From Carya illinoinensis (lineage: Eukaryota > Streptophyta > Magnoliopsida > Fagales > Juglandaceae): a stretch of DNA of 64,000 nucleotides. The notes under the pieces were generated by a model that worked only from the letters and a program-made list of their open reading frames with translations, did not search any database and was not told the DNA's origin. Location: the NCBI RefSeq assembly GCF_018687715.1, contig NC_056764.1:4652501-4716500 (forward strand). The letters run 5' to 3'. This document shows positions 52,910-64,000 of this stretch, piece after piece; within the stretch, counting starts at the first letter, position 1; every line of letters starts with the position of its first letter. A program made the translations under genes and the position numbers.

Positions 52910-53693
52910 TTGTGATAATTTTCATGCAGTCTTTCGATCGTTTGGAAGAGATGTTTGGTTTTTGGTCTTTTATATCTCTGTCTTCTGCTGCTTCTTTTTT
53001 CCCACCCTTCTTATAACTGTTTTATTTTCAGTCTTAATTGTTTTATTTCTTGACCTCTTACCATATGATTCATTGATTGAAAAGAATTTGGAATAAGATC
53101 ACACAATCTAACTTGGTTTTGGTACTTCGAATGAAAATGAAATCCACAGGGCAGAAATCTCAAGCTTTCATCAGAATTTTAACAGAGGAGATCGATGCTG
53201 GTTTCCATGCATATGCTATTTGATAATGCAGCATATGTATCATTCTGTCTAACATTGTTAAACTATATCAATGAACATAAAATAAAATAAAATAAAATCT
53301 ACAAAAGAATGGAAACAAACAAATTTCAAAGAAAAATGTCACATAAGCAAAATGGATTACACAAAATTAAACTCATAAAATGGCTTGACTTCACTCAATC
53401 TATTAAATCTATATCACGATAAAAATAACTTTACAATCTAACTTATCTCATCAAACTACATTATTTTGTAGATTTATTTTTGTGTAATCTTTTTATACCT
53501 AAAATATTTCTCAATTTGAACACAAGCAAGATTCCATAGACCTAAAATATGAGTCCAGTAAGGGCGTTTATTCAAGTCAATTTTGAAGGATAGAACACTG
53601 AAGACTTCCATTATTTCTCGAAGTTATAGAGTTCAAAAAAATAATTGCAAATTTACAGCACATTCAGAAAAATGAATGGAAATCTATCTAGTT
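52910..53693. other. spacer between the two convergent pectin methylesterase genes
   Basis: Holds both 3' flanks and a MITE-like element at 53355-53489. No exon is recognised. Confidence 0.7.
53355..53489. mobile_element. MITE-like dispersed repeat, family 3, with perfect 12-bp inverted ends
   Basis: The left end gattacacaaaa and the right end ttttgtgtaatc are exact inverted copies. The body is AT-rich and similar to the copy at 47787-47913. No target-site duplication is obvious. Confidence 0.65.
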
Positions 53694-56600
53694 TTAAATG
53701 ATCTCCACAAGCCCTGCTGAAAAGGGTATATCAGTATCAGGCAACCAAGTATACCCCATTGTGAAGTTATAGACTGTAAAATTCAAAGCTTGTGAAGCAT
53801 TCATCAGACTATAACCAGGCCAGTGAACTCTCATACCAGTATCTGCACCTGGCCCATAATTCTCAAACTCTCCATAATAGAGTGTGTCTATACCAACTGT
53901 TCCATTCCATTCCAACCACCCAACTGGATGAATCAAACTACCAATATAGGATTGCATGTACACAGTCCTGGAGTACACCCTCCAAGGTCTGCCCAGATAA
54001 TTTAATGTGGAGTTCAAAGCCATGGCCAAGTCTGGTGCAGCTTCAATTGTGCAGTTGTGGATGGAAATACCAGTGTTCTGATCTGGATCAGACCGGCCTT
54101 GGGCTGTGAGGGAATTCTTTTGGTTAGCCAATGGCTTTCGAGCATATATATTGCAGCTTTGAAAGACAGCAGCAGCATTCCCAAAAATGAAATCTACAGT
54201 CCCATATATGTCACACTCCCTGTAGAATTGTCTAAGAGAGTGAGCATAGAGAGTGTCCTGGTAGCCTTCAAAACTACAACGATAGAAGGTGGAGAGGTCA
54301 GCATTGCTCCTTAGAGCTACTGCTTGGTTCTTTTCTGGACCCGCCGTGTTTCTGAACGTAACATCTACTGCTACAAACCGATCTCCAGAAACAGCTGTGC
54401 ATGATCATGCATGCATGCAATTCGTTTGAGTCAACTCAATATACAAATTAAGTACCATTTATTATTGATCAAAGCTATATGAGATCATGTTGGATGTAAT
54501 TTACTTACCAAAGGTTGAAGAATTAAAGGTTGTCCAGCCATCAATTACACTATGGTTTCCTGTAATCACAGTGCGATTGATACCATCTCCAATCAACATT
54601 ATATTCTTCTTATGCTTGGGTACGACTACATACTCCTGGTAATATCCTTCTCTAGCATAGATAATGAAATATCCATCTTCAGGCTTTGACTGATTCGGAG
54701 CAAATGCGATGGCCTCGTTGATGGAGGTGAAGTTGTCTTTACCATAAAGGCCGACAGTCACAGTATCGTTCACAAGAATTCCACCGTCTTCCATTAATTC
54801 ACCAAGAATTCGTTCCTTCGTGGGGCAATGCTGCTTTGATTTTTTGCAGTAGTTTTTCCGCAGTACCTACAGCAATAAATTAAAGTATTGATTCACTTTA
54901 ATTCTTTCTAATCTAAAAGCAAACCCAAATAAATATTTGAGTTCGATCATCTAATTACATACATAATTAGAATTTTCAATTTTTAACAATGATCATCATG
55001 TATTCGCTGTAATTGGGCATGAGTACAGCACGCCGGCCGGCCAATTGTATCCGTGTAGAAAGACTGACAATGACAATAGCCAATTAAGGCAAGTGAACAG
55101 CATGATCATGTACGTGAAAACTAAAATGCCTAAAGAATTAAACAAGAATAATTCTATTTACAAGTCATTAAGGAAGATACACACTCTGATATATATGCTC
55201 TATCAACATGTTATTATATTAAAAAAAAAAATTAAATTCTTCGTACAAATAAACTCTTGTGATATCAGCAGTCTCCGCACAAGTTTGCAAGTTGAAAACT
55301 CTAGAAAAAATAACCTCCATTTTAATTTTATAATACCTAAAAATATTATAGGGAGAGTAATTTATAAATAATGAATTAAATCAAGCTAGCGACCTTCATT
55401 AATATGAATACTAAATAATGGTAACAAATTTCTACTTGTTTTAACAAATTTTTTGGGTAGATAGAGGTAGATCAAGTTGCAGCTTAATTCTAAGCCAGAC
55501 GGAATGGGGAATCTGAACAAGTTGGCCTGCTGGTGTGGGCACGTTACGATGTCTCTTTCTTGTTCTCGATCGTCTAATATTCCGATATTCTTTTTTTCTT
55601 TTTATTTTTTGCTTTCCCGAAGGGTCGCATTGCCCTGATCCAACGTTCATAAGATAAATATGGTCAAAACTGTAATTAATTATCCCCCATCGCCCACCAA
55701 ACCTATATATAATATATAGCTGGTACGCGTATATATATATATACATATATATATAAGGCATCATTAATATATATATGTTTTAAGAATAGATTACCGAGAC
55801 AGTACCCTGCCAATACGCTAGCTATTAAAAACTTCATTGATTTAATTGGGAAAATCAATAGAAAGAGGTTTCGCTGTTCAGAGAAAATGACCAGACATAT
55901 GAGATCAGAAACCACGTACTACACGTCATGAGCATGAGAAGTTAGATAAGATTATCTGTTTCCGGAACGGCTATGGGTATATACTGATCATATCCTGATA
56001 TAATATCCTTACTCATGTGTTCGTATTATTCTCATGTTTAGAATATATATATATATATATATATGTATGCAGGACAGGAGATAAGACATGAGAAGAAGTT
56101 GTTCTGCAGGGCTGGTGGCTATAGATCATATTAATCTTTCCCCACCGAATGCAAAACTAAAGTTAATTGATATAGTATAGTAAGTTAGTAACCTTTGAAC
56201 GCGGCAAGTGTAAATGATGCTCACTGCTCAAAGCTCTACAATAATGGCACCGCCGTACGTACGTGCACAGTGCCTGAATTAACAGGCAAGTTGAAATTAA
56301 AATGTGCATGATGGTATGCTTGCAGGAGTGCCAAGCTGTCAGCTCATCGCATTGTTTGACTTTTCACCCGACCCACATTGTTGACCTTTATTTTATTTTT
56401 TAGGTACGTATAAAATAATTACTAGCTTCTTTTATTACTAAATTCTCGAGCTTATTTAATGCCTTAATAGCATTGGTATTAGCTTCATTAAAAGTTCAGT
56501 TAAATGTATAATATAGCTCAAATCTTCTAAATACAGTTGCATTGGCTTCATCAAAGGATATATAGGAAACTTTGAACTGCAGTAAAACAGACAATTTTTA

Positions 56601-58021
56601 TTTGTGAGTTACTGTTCACATATCAAATATTTTATTTATTTATTTCAGTTTAATCCTGACACCGAGGGTTGCAGAACCGTTTCCATCATCGCATCTCTTC
56701 CCCGGTGAATTTGAGTGCTTTCCTCTTCTAACAATGATGATGACCATCGAAGGTACGATTCCCACTTCAAAGAATTTTTGTTTAAGATAATTATTGTGAG
56801 TCTGGGCAGGCTTATAGCCAAAAAGGATTGGACTTGGGTTTCAAAGCACTAATTATTTCTGGTATATCTGGGATATGGACGAGCGAAACTATGTGGATTA
56901 ATGGAAATAGAAAAAAGTTAATTCATTATATTATTATTTTGATGAATTTAATGGCTAATTTAATGTGGGGTTATGGTTAAGGAGGTTTTGATTTTATGAA
57001 ATCAAATTTTAGAGATGGCTTTGATGAAGCCGATGCCAATACTCTAATGGCATGTACATGCATGTGCTAAGCTAGCTAATTTAGATGGAAATGTGACTGA
57101 AAGGATCAACTCATGACCGGGATATGATCAGAGCTTGCCTACGTGTAGGTTTTGAACATTCTGGAAGCATAGACATTAATATAAAACATTTAATTATGTA
57201 AACTGTGTATGACGTACTTATAATTAACTCAAATCCTATGCTTCAAGGTTTTCATATTTTTACTGAACATAAAAATAATTAGCCAAGCAGTACTCAAGCA
57301 GGAAGAACAAGATCATCATGATCAGCAATATAATTAAATTGAATACCTTGATGAGAGTTTCAAGTCGTTCTCGATCAGGGTGTGCCTTGGTCGACGTAAA
57401 TCCACCATGAGAGCCCTTTTTCCGCTTGTTTCGTTTCAGATTCCGATCCAATGCATGTGTCACCAACCCAAGTGACACACTGTACAGCCGAGTCACGTTG
57501 TTCAGCGGTTCTGACAATGCGCCCACAATGCTGCTCTCGGAATCCTCGAGCCCTTCGTAGCATGTCTGCTGGTTCGTCACTATCGCACTCAGCAGCGTCT
57601 GCACTCTCTCCACCAGCTCTTCGTTCATCGACTCGGCTGACTTGAGCTCGGCGGAGATGGAGTCCAGGTACTCCACGTTGAGCTGGGAGAGCTGCCGGCA
57701 ATCCTCGAGTGCTCCAGTCTCAGCGTGGCCCATCGACGAGCGTCGCTCTTTTTGGGTTAGGTAGTGGCCGATCCGGTCTGACGTTTTACGTGCTTGCTTC
57801 AGACATTGCTTCACGGAAAACTTGCTGTAATCGTAAGCGTCGGACGGCGAGTAGCGGATGGTGGAGAGGATGGAACGGCAGAGTTTGGGGTAAAGAGTAG
57901 ATTTGCATGCAGCAGAAGGCGACTGTGGAGAGGACTGGGCCGAGGTACTATACAGAGCCAACGAAAGTGAAAGAAGAAAAAAAAGGATGAGATTAAAGAG
58001 GAAAAATGGTGGTTTTGGCAT
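53694..58021 (-). CDS. pectin methylesterase with N-terminal PMEI domain (type I PME)
   Basis: Three minus-strand exons, 57347-58021, 54509-54866 and 53694-54394, join in frame to 577 residues. A hydrophobic signal peptide (FFLFNLILFFLLSLSLALYS) leads into a PMEI domain (C39 and C48, then NNVTRLYSVSLGLVTHAL). After exon 2 the esterase domain carries the usual motifs: KNQAVALRS, YQDTLYAH, DFIFGNAAAVFQS and LGRPWRVYSRTV. It ends with FPDTDIPFS-type sequence and GLVEII. PMEs remove methyl esters from pectin in the wall; the N-terminal domain keeps the enzyme inactive until cleavage. The linker between the domains (LRKNYCKKSKQHCPTKERIL) lacks the usual RRLL or RKLL processing site and carries two extra Cys. 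It faces the frameshifted PME tail to tail. Intron 1 is about 2.5 kb and holds a MITE. The gene looks intact. Confidence 0.95.
55727..56064. repeat. TA microsatellite tracts in the PME intron
   Basis: Alternating TA runs near 55727-55755 and 56047-56064. Confidence 0.75.
56461..57051. mobile_element. MITE with 33-bp imperfect inverted ends in PME intron 1
   Basis: The left end (56461-56493, starting gccttaatagcattgg) and the inverted right end (57019-57051, starting gccattagagtattgg) agree at 24 of 33 positions without gaps. A second copy of 'gcattggcttcatcaaa' near 56550 is a subterminal repeat. Length is about 590 bp. No transposase frame is seen. Confidence 0.7.
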
Positions 58022-60153
58022 TGTGTTTGTGATGATAAACTCAATCTGCCCAAGACTGCTAGTTGCTAATTCTTTGTTTTGGCACGGAGGACAGTGAGTA
58101 GTAGTTGGTATATAGGTATAGATAAGCAGAGAAAAGGACGTACAAATGCGCGTGAAAGTAATGGCAAGGAAGGGGGAGGGGGGTGTTTGGCGTGTCGATT
58201 TGAGAATTCAAAGATGGGACAGTCAATAATGTAGTTATGGCAGCAACTTGCAAGTACAGTCATGGCCGGAAATTAGGATGCTAGTAGGTACTTCTACATC
58301 CATCGGGAATTGAGATATCCCGATCCATGATTTTCTGTTCAAATTTGCCGTTCCATTTGGAAATTAGTATTAGTATTATCAAATTAATTATATATGTAAT
58401 TCATTTAGTATCGTTTATATTAATTAAAAATATAAATAAATAATATTAAATAAATATTATAAAGTTTAGAATTAAGATACATATATATATATGCCTATAT
58501 ATTGATCTTTTAGAATTAAATCATTTAATTCGTTGAGATGATTTGTATTCATGACGTCGATTAATAGTTGTTTCCCATGTATTAATAAAATCTACTTAAA
58601 AGATATCAATCTCCACATTAATCCGACAAGCAGAAAGTTGCACACCACATGATTATACGAAGGTGAAAAAGAAGTGATGAGAACTCCATGCATGCATGCA
58701 TGCTAATCTTTTATATATCTAGGCGCAGATTTCAAGATGAGGTTGACGCAGGCACCAATACCGTTAGCTAAAGCTACCACTATCATGTCCCTTGTATTGC
58801 CCCCAGTTTAATTCTGGAAGAGTACTCTGTAGACTCGTGACTACTCCCTCGATCGTATTGTCCTCCTCATGCATGGGGTCAATGAAATAAAACGACAACC
58901 CCGGCCAAATGTGTGGATCGCATTATGATTGCATGGGTGAATCAAACAATATATGATAAAAAGATCATTTATATTGCACTTTTATATAAGTTTAAAATGA
59001 TCGGGACAAAATATTTGAGGATCCAGAATTAGTGACAAAATCCAAATTTGGGGTTCTTGAAACTTGAGATCGAGGGGCCGGGATGGGTGCATGCATGGGG
59101 GATATAAAGACATTGAAAAAAGGGCTTGGAAAGACTGCAAACCAAGGACTCTTAACTTACAGCCCCTCAACTAAAGCTAGCATGGAAAGAACTCCAAGTT
59201 GATGCAAATAATCTAGTCACTCTTTCCTTGGTTTTGCAAGCAGTCGCAGCCATTTTGGCAGTGGACTGCTTCGAATCTTTATGGTCAAATTCTTGCATCA
59301 TCTGTTACATGATGTTTCATGTGCTCTTGATTATCGATACAGAAAGAAAGTACTTCTTAGTTGGTTTTATGCTATAAAGAGTACGTACTATATATTCATC
59401 TGCAACTAACTAAAAAGCTAAAAAAAAAGTGAAGCATTATTAATGTAGTAGTATTCATGAGGCGAAGCTCTCTCTTTCTCACAGTACTGCATAGTACTAC
59501 GAGCTTTCTTTAGTGATGGTTGAAATGTTCGTACACAATCCATTTCTTTTTGGCAACACTTGCTGCTGCAAAAATCCCAATTTTCGCAGGGCTATCAGAA
59601 CATCCTAGCTAGGTAAAAACGATCGAATTTGTGGCAGACAAGATCTTGGCAACTTCCTGACGAACTTTTCAGAAACTAAACATATTGCTGATTACATTAG
59701 ATGATGAATCATGAATAGATAACTTTTTCAAGTTACAAAAACTCTGAAGCACAATAAGCTGCGTACCTACATGACTACAAGCAATCTTACAAAGCATCAA
59801 ATCAAAACCAGTTGTTCCTAGCTAGCTAGCTGCATTGCTTTTGAAGATAATGTCATTTTGCATTGTTCTTTCTGTTGTTCCTAATCTTATATTTCGCCTA
59901 GTAAAAGTAGTTATAGATAGATAGACACAGATAGCTAGCCTACTTCTAAACTAACATAACTGAATATAAAAAAATAAGTGCATATTATATCTTTCAGACC
60001 CATATCTAAGCCTTGACAGATTCAAGCTACTGTAAGTCTTCAGCCTATTGTCCGAGGCTTTGGCCTGGGCCACCTAGAACAGAAACATGACTTGGTGTAA
60101 ATTTTCAGATATATTGGGAAAATCCATGAGTATACTCGCGAAGGTAGGTAAGA
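58022..60153. other. spacer between PME and the CLE gene
   Basis: The left part is the presumed promoter and leader of the minus-strand PME. The rest is AT-rich with a CATG-repeat near 58690-58706. I see no exon. Confidence 0.6.
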
Positions 60154-60399
60154 TTACTTGTTCTGCGTGGGATTGGGACCACTAGGAGGTATTCTACGAA
60201 GACTGTCAACCATGGGCCGGCCAGTTGTACTCGGATTCTTCTGTTCCGAGTGTGAATGTAGGAGGTCTCGAGAAGATGAAGGCAATGTTGAAGACATAGA
60301 AGATGGATGAACCCTGGCTTGAGCCATGTTAACTGCAAGTGAAAACATCAATGTAATGGCAAAGATTACTGTACTCAATGATTTGAAGTAGGATGTCAT
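60154..60399 (-). CDS. CLE-type secreted signalling peptide precursor
   Basis: A single exon encodes 81 residues: a signal peptide (hydrophobic run FKSLSTVIFAITLMFSLAV, likely cut after AQA), a variable Ser-rich spacer, and a basic C-terminal motif RIPPSGPNPTQN followed by a Lys. The 12-residue pattern R..P.GP.P..N is the CLE signature. Position 11, usually His, is Gln here, and position 10 is Thr. Mature CLE peptides are released from the C-terminus, often hydroxylated on Pro, and are read by CLV1/BAM-type receptor kinases. The SGPNPT core recalls the CLE46 and TDIF-like branches. The size and the single-exon form fit the family. A functional name is not justified. Possible alternatives are other Pro-rich secreted peptides. 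Confidence 0.8.
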   Translation of the reverse strand: MTSYFKSLSTVIFAITLMFSLAVNMAQARVHPSSMSSTLPSSSRDLLHSHSEQKNPSTTGRPMVDSLRRIPPSGPNPTQNK

Positions 60400-61753
60400 G
60401 ATTTGCAGACTCTAGAGGATATCTTCTTGCTGATGCTTGGGGAAATGATGAGTTGAGGCAACTTCTAATAAAGCCTTCCAAGATAATTTCTTAGGATCGA
60501 GGAATTCTTATTAATTAAAAACTGAGATTAGTGCAGGTTTGTCATGTGATGAATCTTTGATTATTGCAGCTTCCAATTTCCAAAGCTATATTCCCAGAGA
60601 TTGGTTTACATTACAATCAATCATGTGATAATGCACGTGATTTAGTTACAAATGGTTGGTTGTCTACTTTGGATTCTACCTCCTAACTAATTTACAACCA
60701 TTAAAATGGCATACCAAGATATGGTGAATGACGCAGGAACAACAAAAAAATTTGACAGGGAACAATAAATAAATAATAATCTGACTAGTCCAACTTGCAA
60801 GTGACAGAGAACTTTGAAACTAAATGCTCTCATTCATAAAATAATCAATACTCGGTTATGTTCACCTATGATTCGATTCAAAGTGTCATCCTTATTTAAA
60901 TTGAGCAGATTCTTATTGTACTCTCACTCTGACAATGAACATATTGTATTTACAATTAATAACGGTTCAACACAGATCAGGTCCAGTCAATACTTGTGAA
61001 TCTAAAATCAAACCAGGTGAGGACAAGCATTTGAATTTTGAGTTGCACAAGCTAGCAGCATATATGCATCCTTTTTTTTTTTTTTTTCTTTTTTTTCATA
61101 TCTGAAATGCAATGCAAATGGATGAAAACCTCCTTGAAGCTTTTATCCCATGTCTGCCATTAAGATATAACTGAAGTTACATAACAAATATAATGAGGCA
61201 TAAAGTGTAATCTCTCCGATACACAAGCATCACCAACCATTTGCCTCTCAAGTGTCAAAATACAGAATCACTAATACTCAGGTGCATTTCTCAATAAATA
61301 TGTTGCTTATCGAAGAGCTATTTACACTAGCACAGTTCCAAAATGCTGTACAGGTTGCCCAACTTGCAATGATTCCGCACCAATCTCTATGCTTTTCTTC
61401 CTACTTAATCTCACATGATAAACAAAATTAGAATGTTACTTCAATCTTTTGATGACTGTGTTAAGTGCACCGGTACCTGATGATATATATGAGAAACAAT
61501 CAAACAACATTCCTAACACGAATTGAAAGATCTGAAACTAACTAAACCATGCTATATAATTCTAATGATCTCACAAAACAGGCTCCATCTCCATGATAAG
61601 GATTAGAACCCACAAAAGACACCAAGAAACGCGCACTCCTTTTTCTTTACCTATAGGGCCTCTCCATGCTTTTTCTCGATATTGGGGTACCCCTCCTTAA
61701 AGTCACCACTAAACGGAACTAAAATCATAATACTTTGTGCGGGAAATTGCACC
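60400..61753. other. spacer between CLE and the 5-phosphatase gene
   Basis: CLE upstream region and 5-phosphatase 3' flank. A poly-T-rich stretch lies at about 61072-61097. No exon is recognised. Confidence 0.6.
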
Positions 61754-64000
61754 TTATTCAATGAATAGATTTCTAGTTGGAGATAAAAGCTCTTCAATCC
61801 TAACTTTCATGTTAGAGCCAGATAATCCCTTATTTAGTCCACCTGATACAACATCAACATCCACCAAAAATGTTGCACAAACAGGCCGGTGATCAGAAAA
61901 CTTGGACTCCCCACGTATGTAAGAAAGCAGCTGCATCCCAGTTCCATGCCATAGTATTCTGTCACACCTGCAATTATTAACTTCTAAGATTTTTGCACAA
62001 AAAGCTTTATTATGTCGGAAAAAAATATTTTCTATACATACCAAGCAGGAGTTCTCCTTTTCTTTTTTGATTTTTTCGTCTCTCCAGCATAGGTGTCTGA
62101 ATTGCAAGAGTATTTGTACGTGGGGGCAAAGTAGATCTTACCCTCTTTCCATCCCTTGAATACTCTCCCTGCTTCTCTTTCAATTTTTAGCTATAAAAGT
62201 AAATAAACAATAATGAGTAGAGCACATGAAGCAACAAAGAAAGCACACGGCAACAGAGACAGTCAAAAGCTCAGAGAATTTGTTTAAAGTCCCGGCAAGC
62301 CAAGCTTTACCAGGTTGTTTGATCTAAAAAACAAAATACTTTGTTTTGTTATCTAAAGTAATATGAAGTATTATATTGATTATCATATCATTTAAAGCCA
62401 AGTACTTCACATTTTATAATCTTCAATATTCCAAGAAATACTATTTTTGAAAAATGATGTTCTTCATCCTATTCTTCATCATCCCAAATCACATACGCTA
62501 ATGTGGCACACTTTAAGTGGTTGTCTATTTAAATGCTAAATATATAAAGGCACTTAAAATCTGCCACATCGTCATGTGTGACTGAAGATGATAAAATTTA
62601 GGATGAAGTGTAGCATTGGTCTAATTTTTGAAGTATTGTAATGATGAAAAAAGATAAGGTTCTGCCAATAAATATTACAGAGAATAAAGTCATCTTCTTA
62701 AACCATAATTAACAATGCATTTGAAGGAACAACTTCATGGTTGACGATAGCAAAATAGGAAATTATCAGCAAGGTGATGGAATGCGAAATCCTATTACAT
62801 GATATGATCTCAGATTTTTCCTGGAAGTTGTATTGATTACTATCATATTCTCTTTTTAAAGGTAATGAATCAGAAACAGAAACAAAATTGTAATATGAAC
62901 TACAGGGGGCTGTCCAAATTGTATAAAGCACACGGAAACAAAATTTGGACTTCCATAAGTTGTCCAACCTCCAAACCGAATTCTTGTTGTTTTCATATGC
63001 CAAAGTCATCTACCTGATCTTTGTCCAGAAGTGCATCCCAGGCATTCTCCTCCAGGAGCTTTCTTGTGTCCGAGTAACTCAAAGCTATTCGGTAATTCAA
63101 GTCCCCTAACCAAATGACCCGACTGAGGCCATTTTTCCAAGTAGTGAAGAAAACATTTAGTAACAAGCTTTGATATAAGAATTACCAAAGACGCTATTTA
63201 ATCAATAATTTCATGGATGCTCACTCATGTTCAAGGATTTTCTCTGGCACCCTACTGTGAACTGATCTGCAGATATTTGGAAACTGAGTGTTTTTCAATA
63301 TCTCAATGACATCCATATTTCTTCTCAGTTCATCCCCCTCCTTCTCTCCAGATGCCAAGTGGCTGCAGACAAAGCAAAAGCTTGTCTGATGGAATGACAT
63401 GCTCACAGAAATACACCCCTGCCACCATAGAATCAGCAGTACAATGACATAGATGGTATTGTAAGCATGTGACATTCCCAAATATATTATAAATACACAC
63501 ACACACACACACACACACACATGAATATCTACAAATCATAGGACAAAAAATAATCAACAATACCTTGTTTCCAAGGCAGCCCATAATCCCACGACTAATG
63601 CAGGAGATCCTCAAGTGGCCTATATGCTGTACAAGCTCCTTCCTTGCCCAAACAGTGACAAAAATTCCCACCATTTGTTTACTGGCTACAAGACTGTAAT
63701 TCATCTGGTTGGTACTTGAGGGAAAAGGAATTTCCGCAATGTCAATTCCATTAGGTACATCATCATCCTCTTCTGAAGAAAAGTCATCTTCGCTTATATG
63801 CGATTGTTGGCATCGAAAACAGAGATCCTTACTCTGCTTCCTTTCTAATTCAAGATTGCAGTTGCAAGCCTTCAGCCTCCTTCCGCTCTCTGTCCTAAAA
63901 GTCTTACTGATCTTTTTAAGGGAATACTTTGAGAAGAACAAGGAACTACCAAGGGATAAAGTGGGTTTTAATCCTCTTGATGCCACCTCCGGTGATTTGT
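61754..64000 (-). CDS. inositol polyphosphate 5-phosphatase, 5' partial
   Basis: Five minus-strand exons in the window: 63564-64000 (continues past the edge), 63225-63418, 63014-63122, 62042-62190 and 61754-61967. They join in frame. The phosphatase motifs are present in order: [73 protein letters not shown] and [10 protein letters not shown]. Plant 5PTases remove the 5-phosphate from inositol polyphosphates and phosphoinositides and act in membrane and cytoskeletal signalling. An acidic and Ser-rich insert ([16 protein letters not shown]) precedes the catalytic domain. The frame is open to position 64000, so the start codon and N-terminus lie beyond the right edge. The type (5PTase4/5 or another of the At5PTase set) is not resolved. 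Confidence 0.93.
63495..63521. repeat. (AC)n microsatellite in a 5-phosphatase intron
   Basis: About thirteen AC units in the intron between 63419 and 63563. Confidence 0.9.

Noticed and set aside
56100..56450. miRNA precursor
   Set aside because: Inspection found some local palindromes, but no known plant miRNA sequence and no convincing foldback could be supported without computation.

Overview
The window is plant nuclear DNA from a eudicot. Genes have many short introns with GT..AG borders, the spacers are AT-rich, and small inverted-repeat elements and LINE tails are common. All proteins belong to plant families. An intact CCaMK gene, which Brassicaceae have lost, points to a host of arbuscular mycorrhiza. 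The repeat families look like those of Fagales such as walnut or pecan, but that is an impression from memory and not a proof.

Layout. 1-2063 (+): last exon of a double-AP2, WRI3/WRI4-like transcription factor, cut by the left edge. 4713-8779 (+): FAR1-RELATED SEQUENCE 3-like gene with a duplicated C-terminal exon module. 11852-20733 (-): 12-exon SERRATE gene, whose 4 kb third intron holds a (CT)n tract, a MITE-like element and an internally deleted LINE. 23769-25924 (+): small DUF971 gene. 28396-32277 (+): BED-finger hAT-transposase-derived gene. 33460-37021 (-): 7-exon CCaMK. 40702-42537 (-): EIN3/EIL with a 5'-UTR intron. About 43.9-50.9 kb is a gene-free, repeat-rich spacer. 50949-52909 (+): pectin methylesterase with a one-base frameshift near its 3' end. 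53694-58021 (-): convergent intact pectin methylesterase with a 2.5 kb intron. 60154-60399 (-): CLE-type peptide precursor. 61754-64000 (-): inositol polyphosphate 5-phosphatase, cut by the right edge.

The genes do not form a pathway or operon; they are independent plant loci. Functional groups are light and ethylene signalling (FRS3, EIN3), small-RNA and splicing function (SERRATE), symbiotic calcium decoding (CCaMK), wall pectin modification (two PMEs), peptide signalling (CLE) and phosphoinositide turnover (5-phosphatase). Exon joins were worked out by hand. For each complete gene the exon lengths add up to an open frame, which supports the models. I found no CRISPR, operon, viral cassette or clearly new multi-gene system. 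The most notable points are the FRS3 exon duplication, the LINE insertions with readable target-site duplications, the PME frameshift and the unusual CLE motif.
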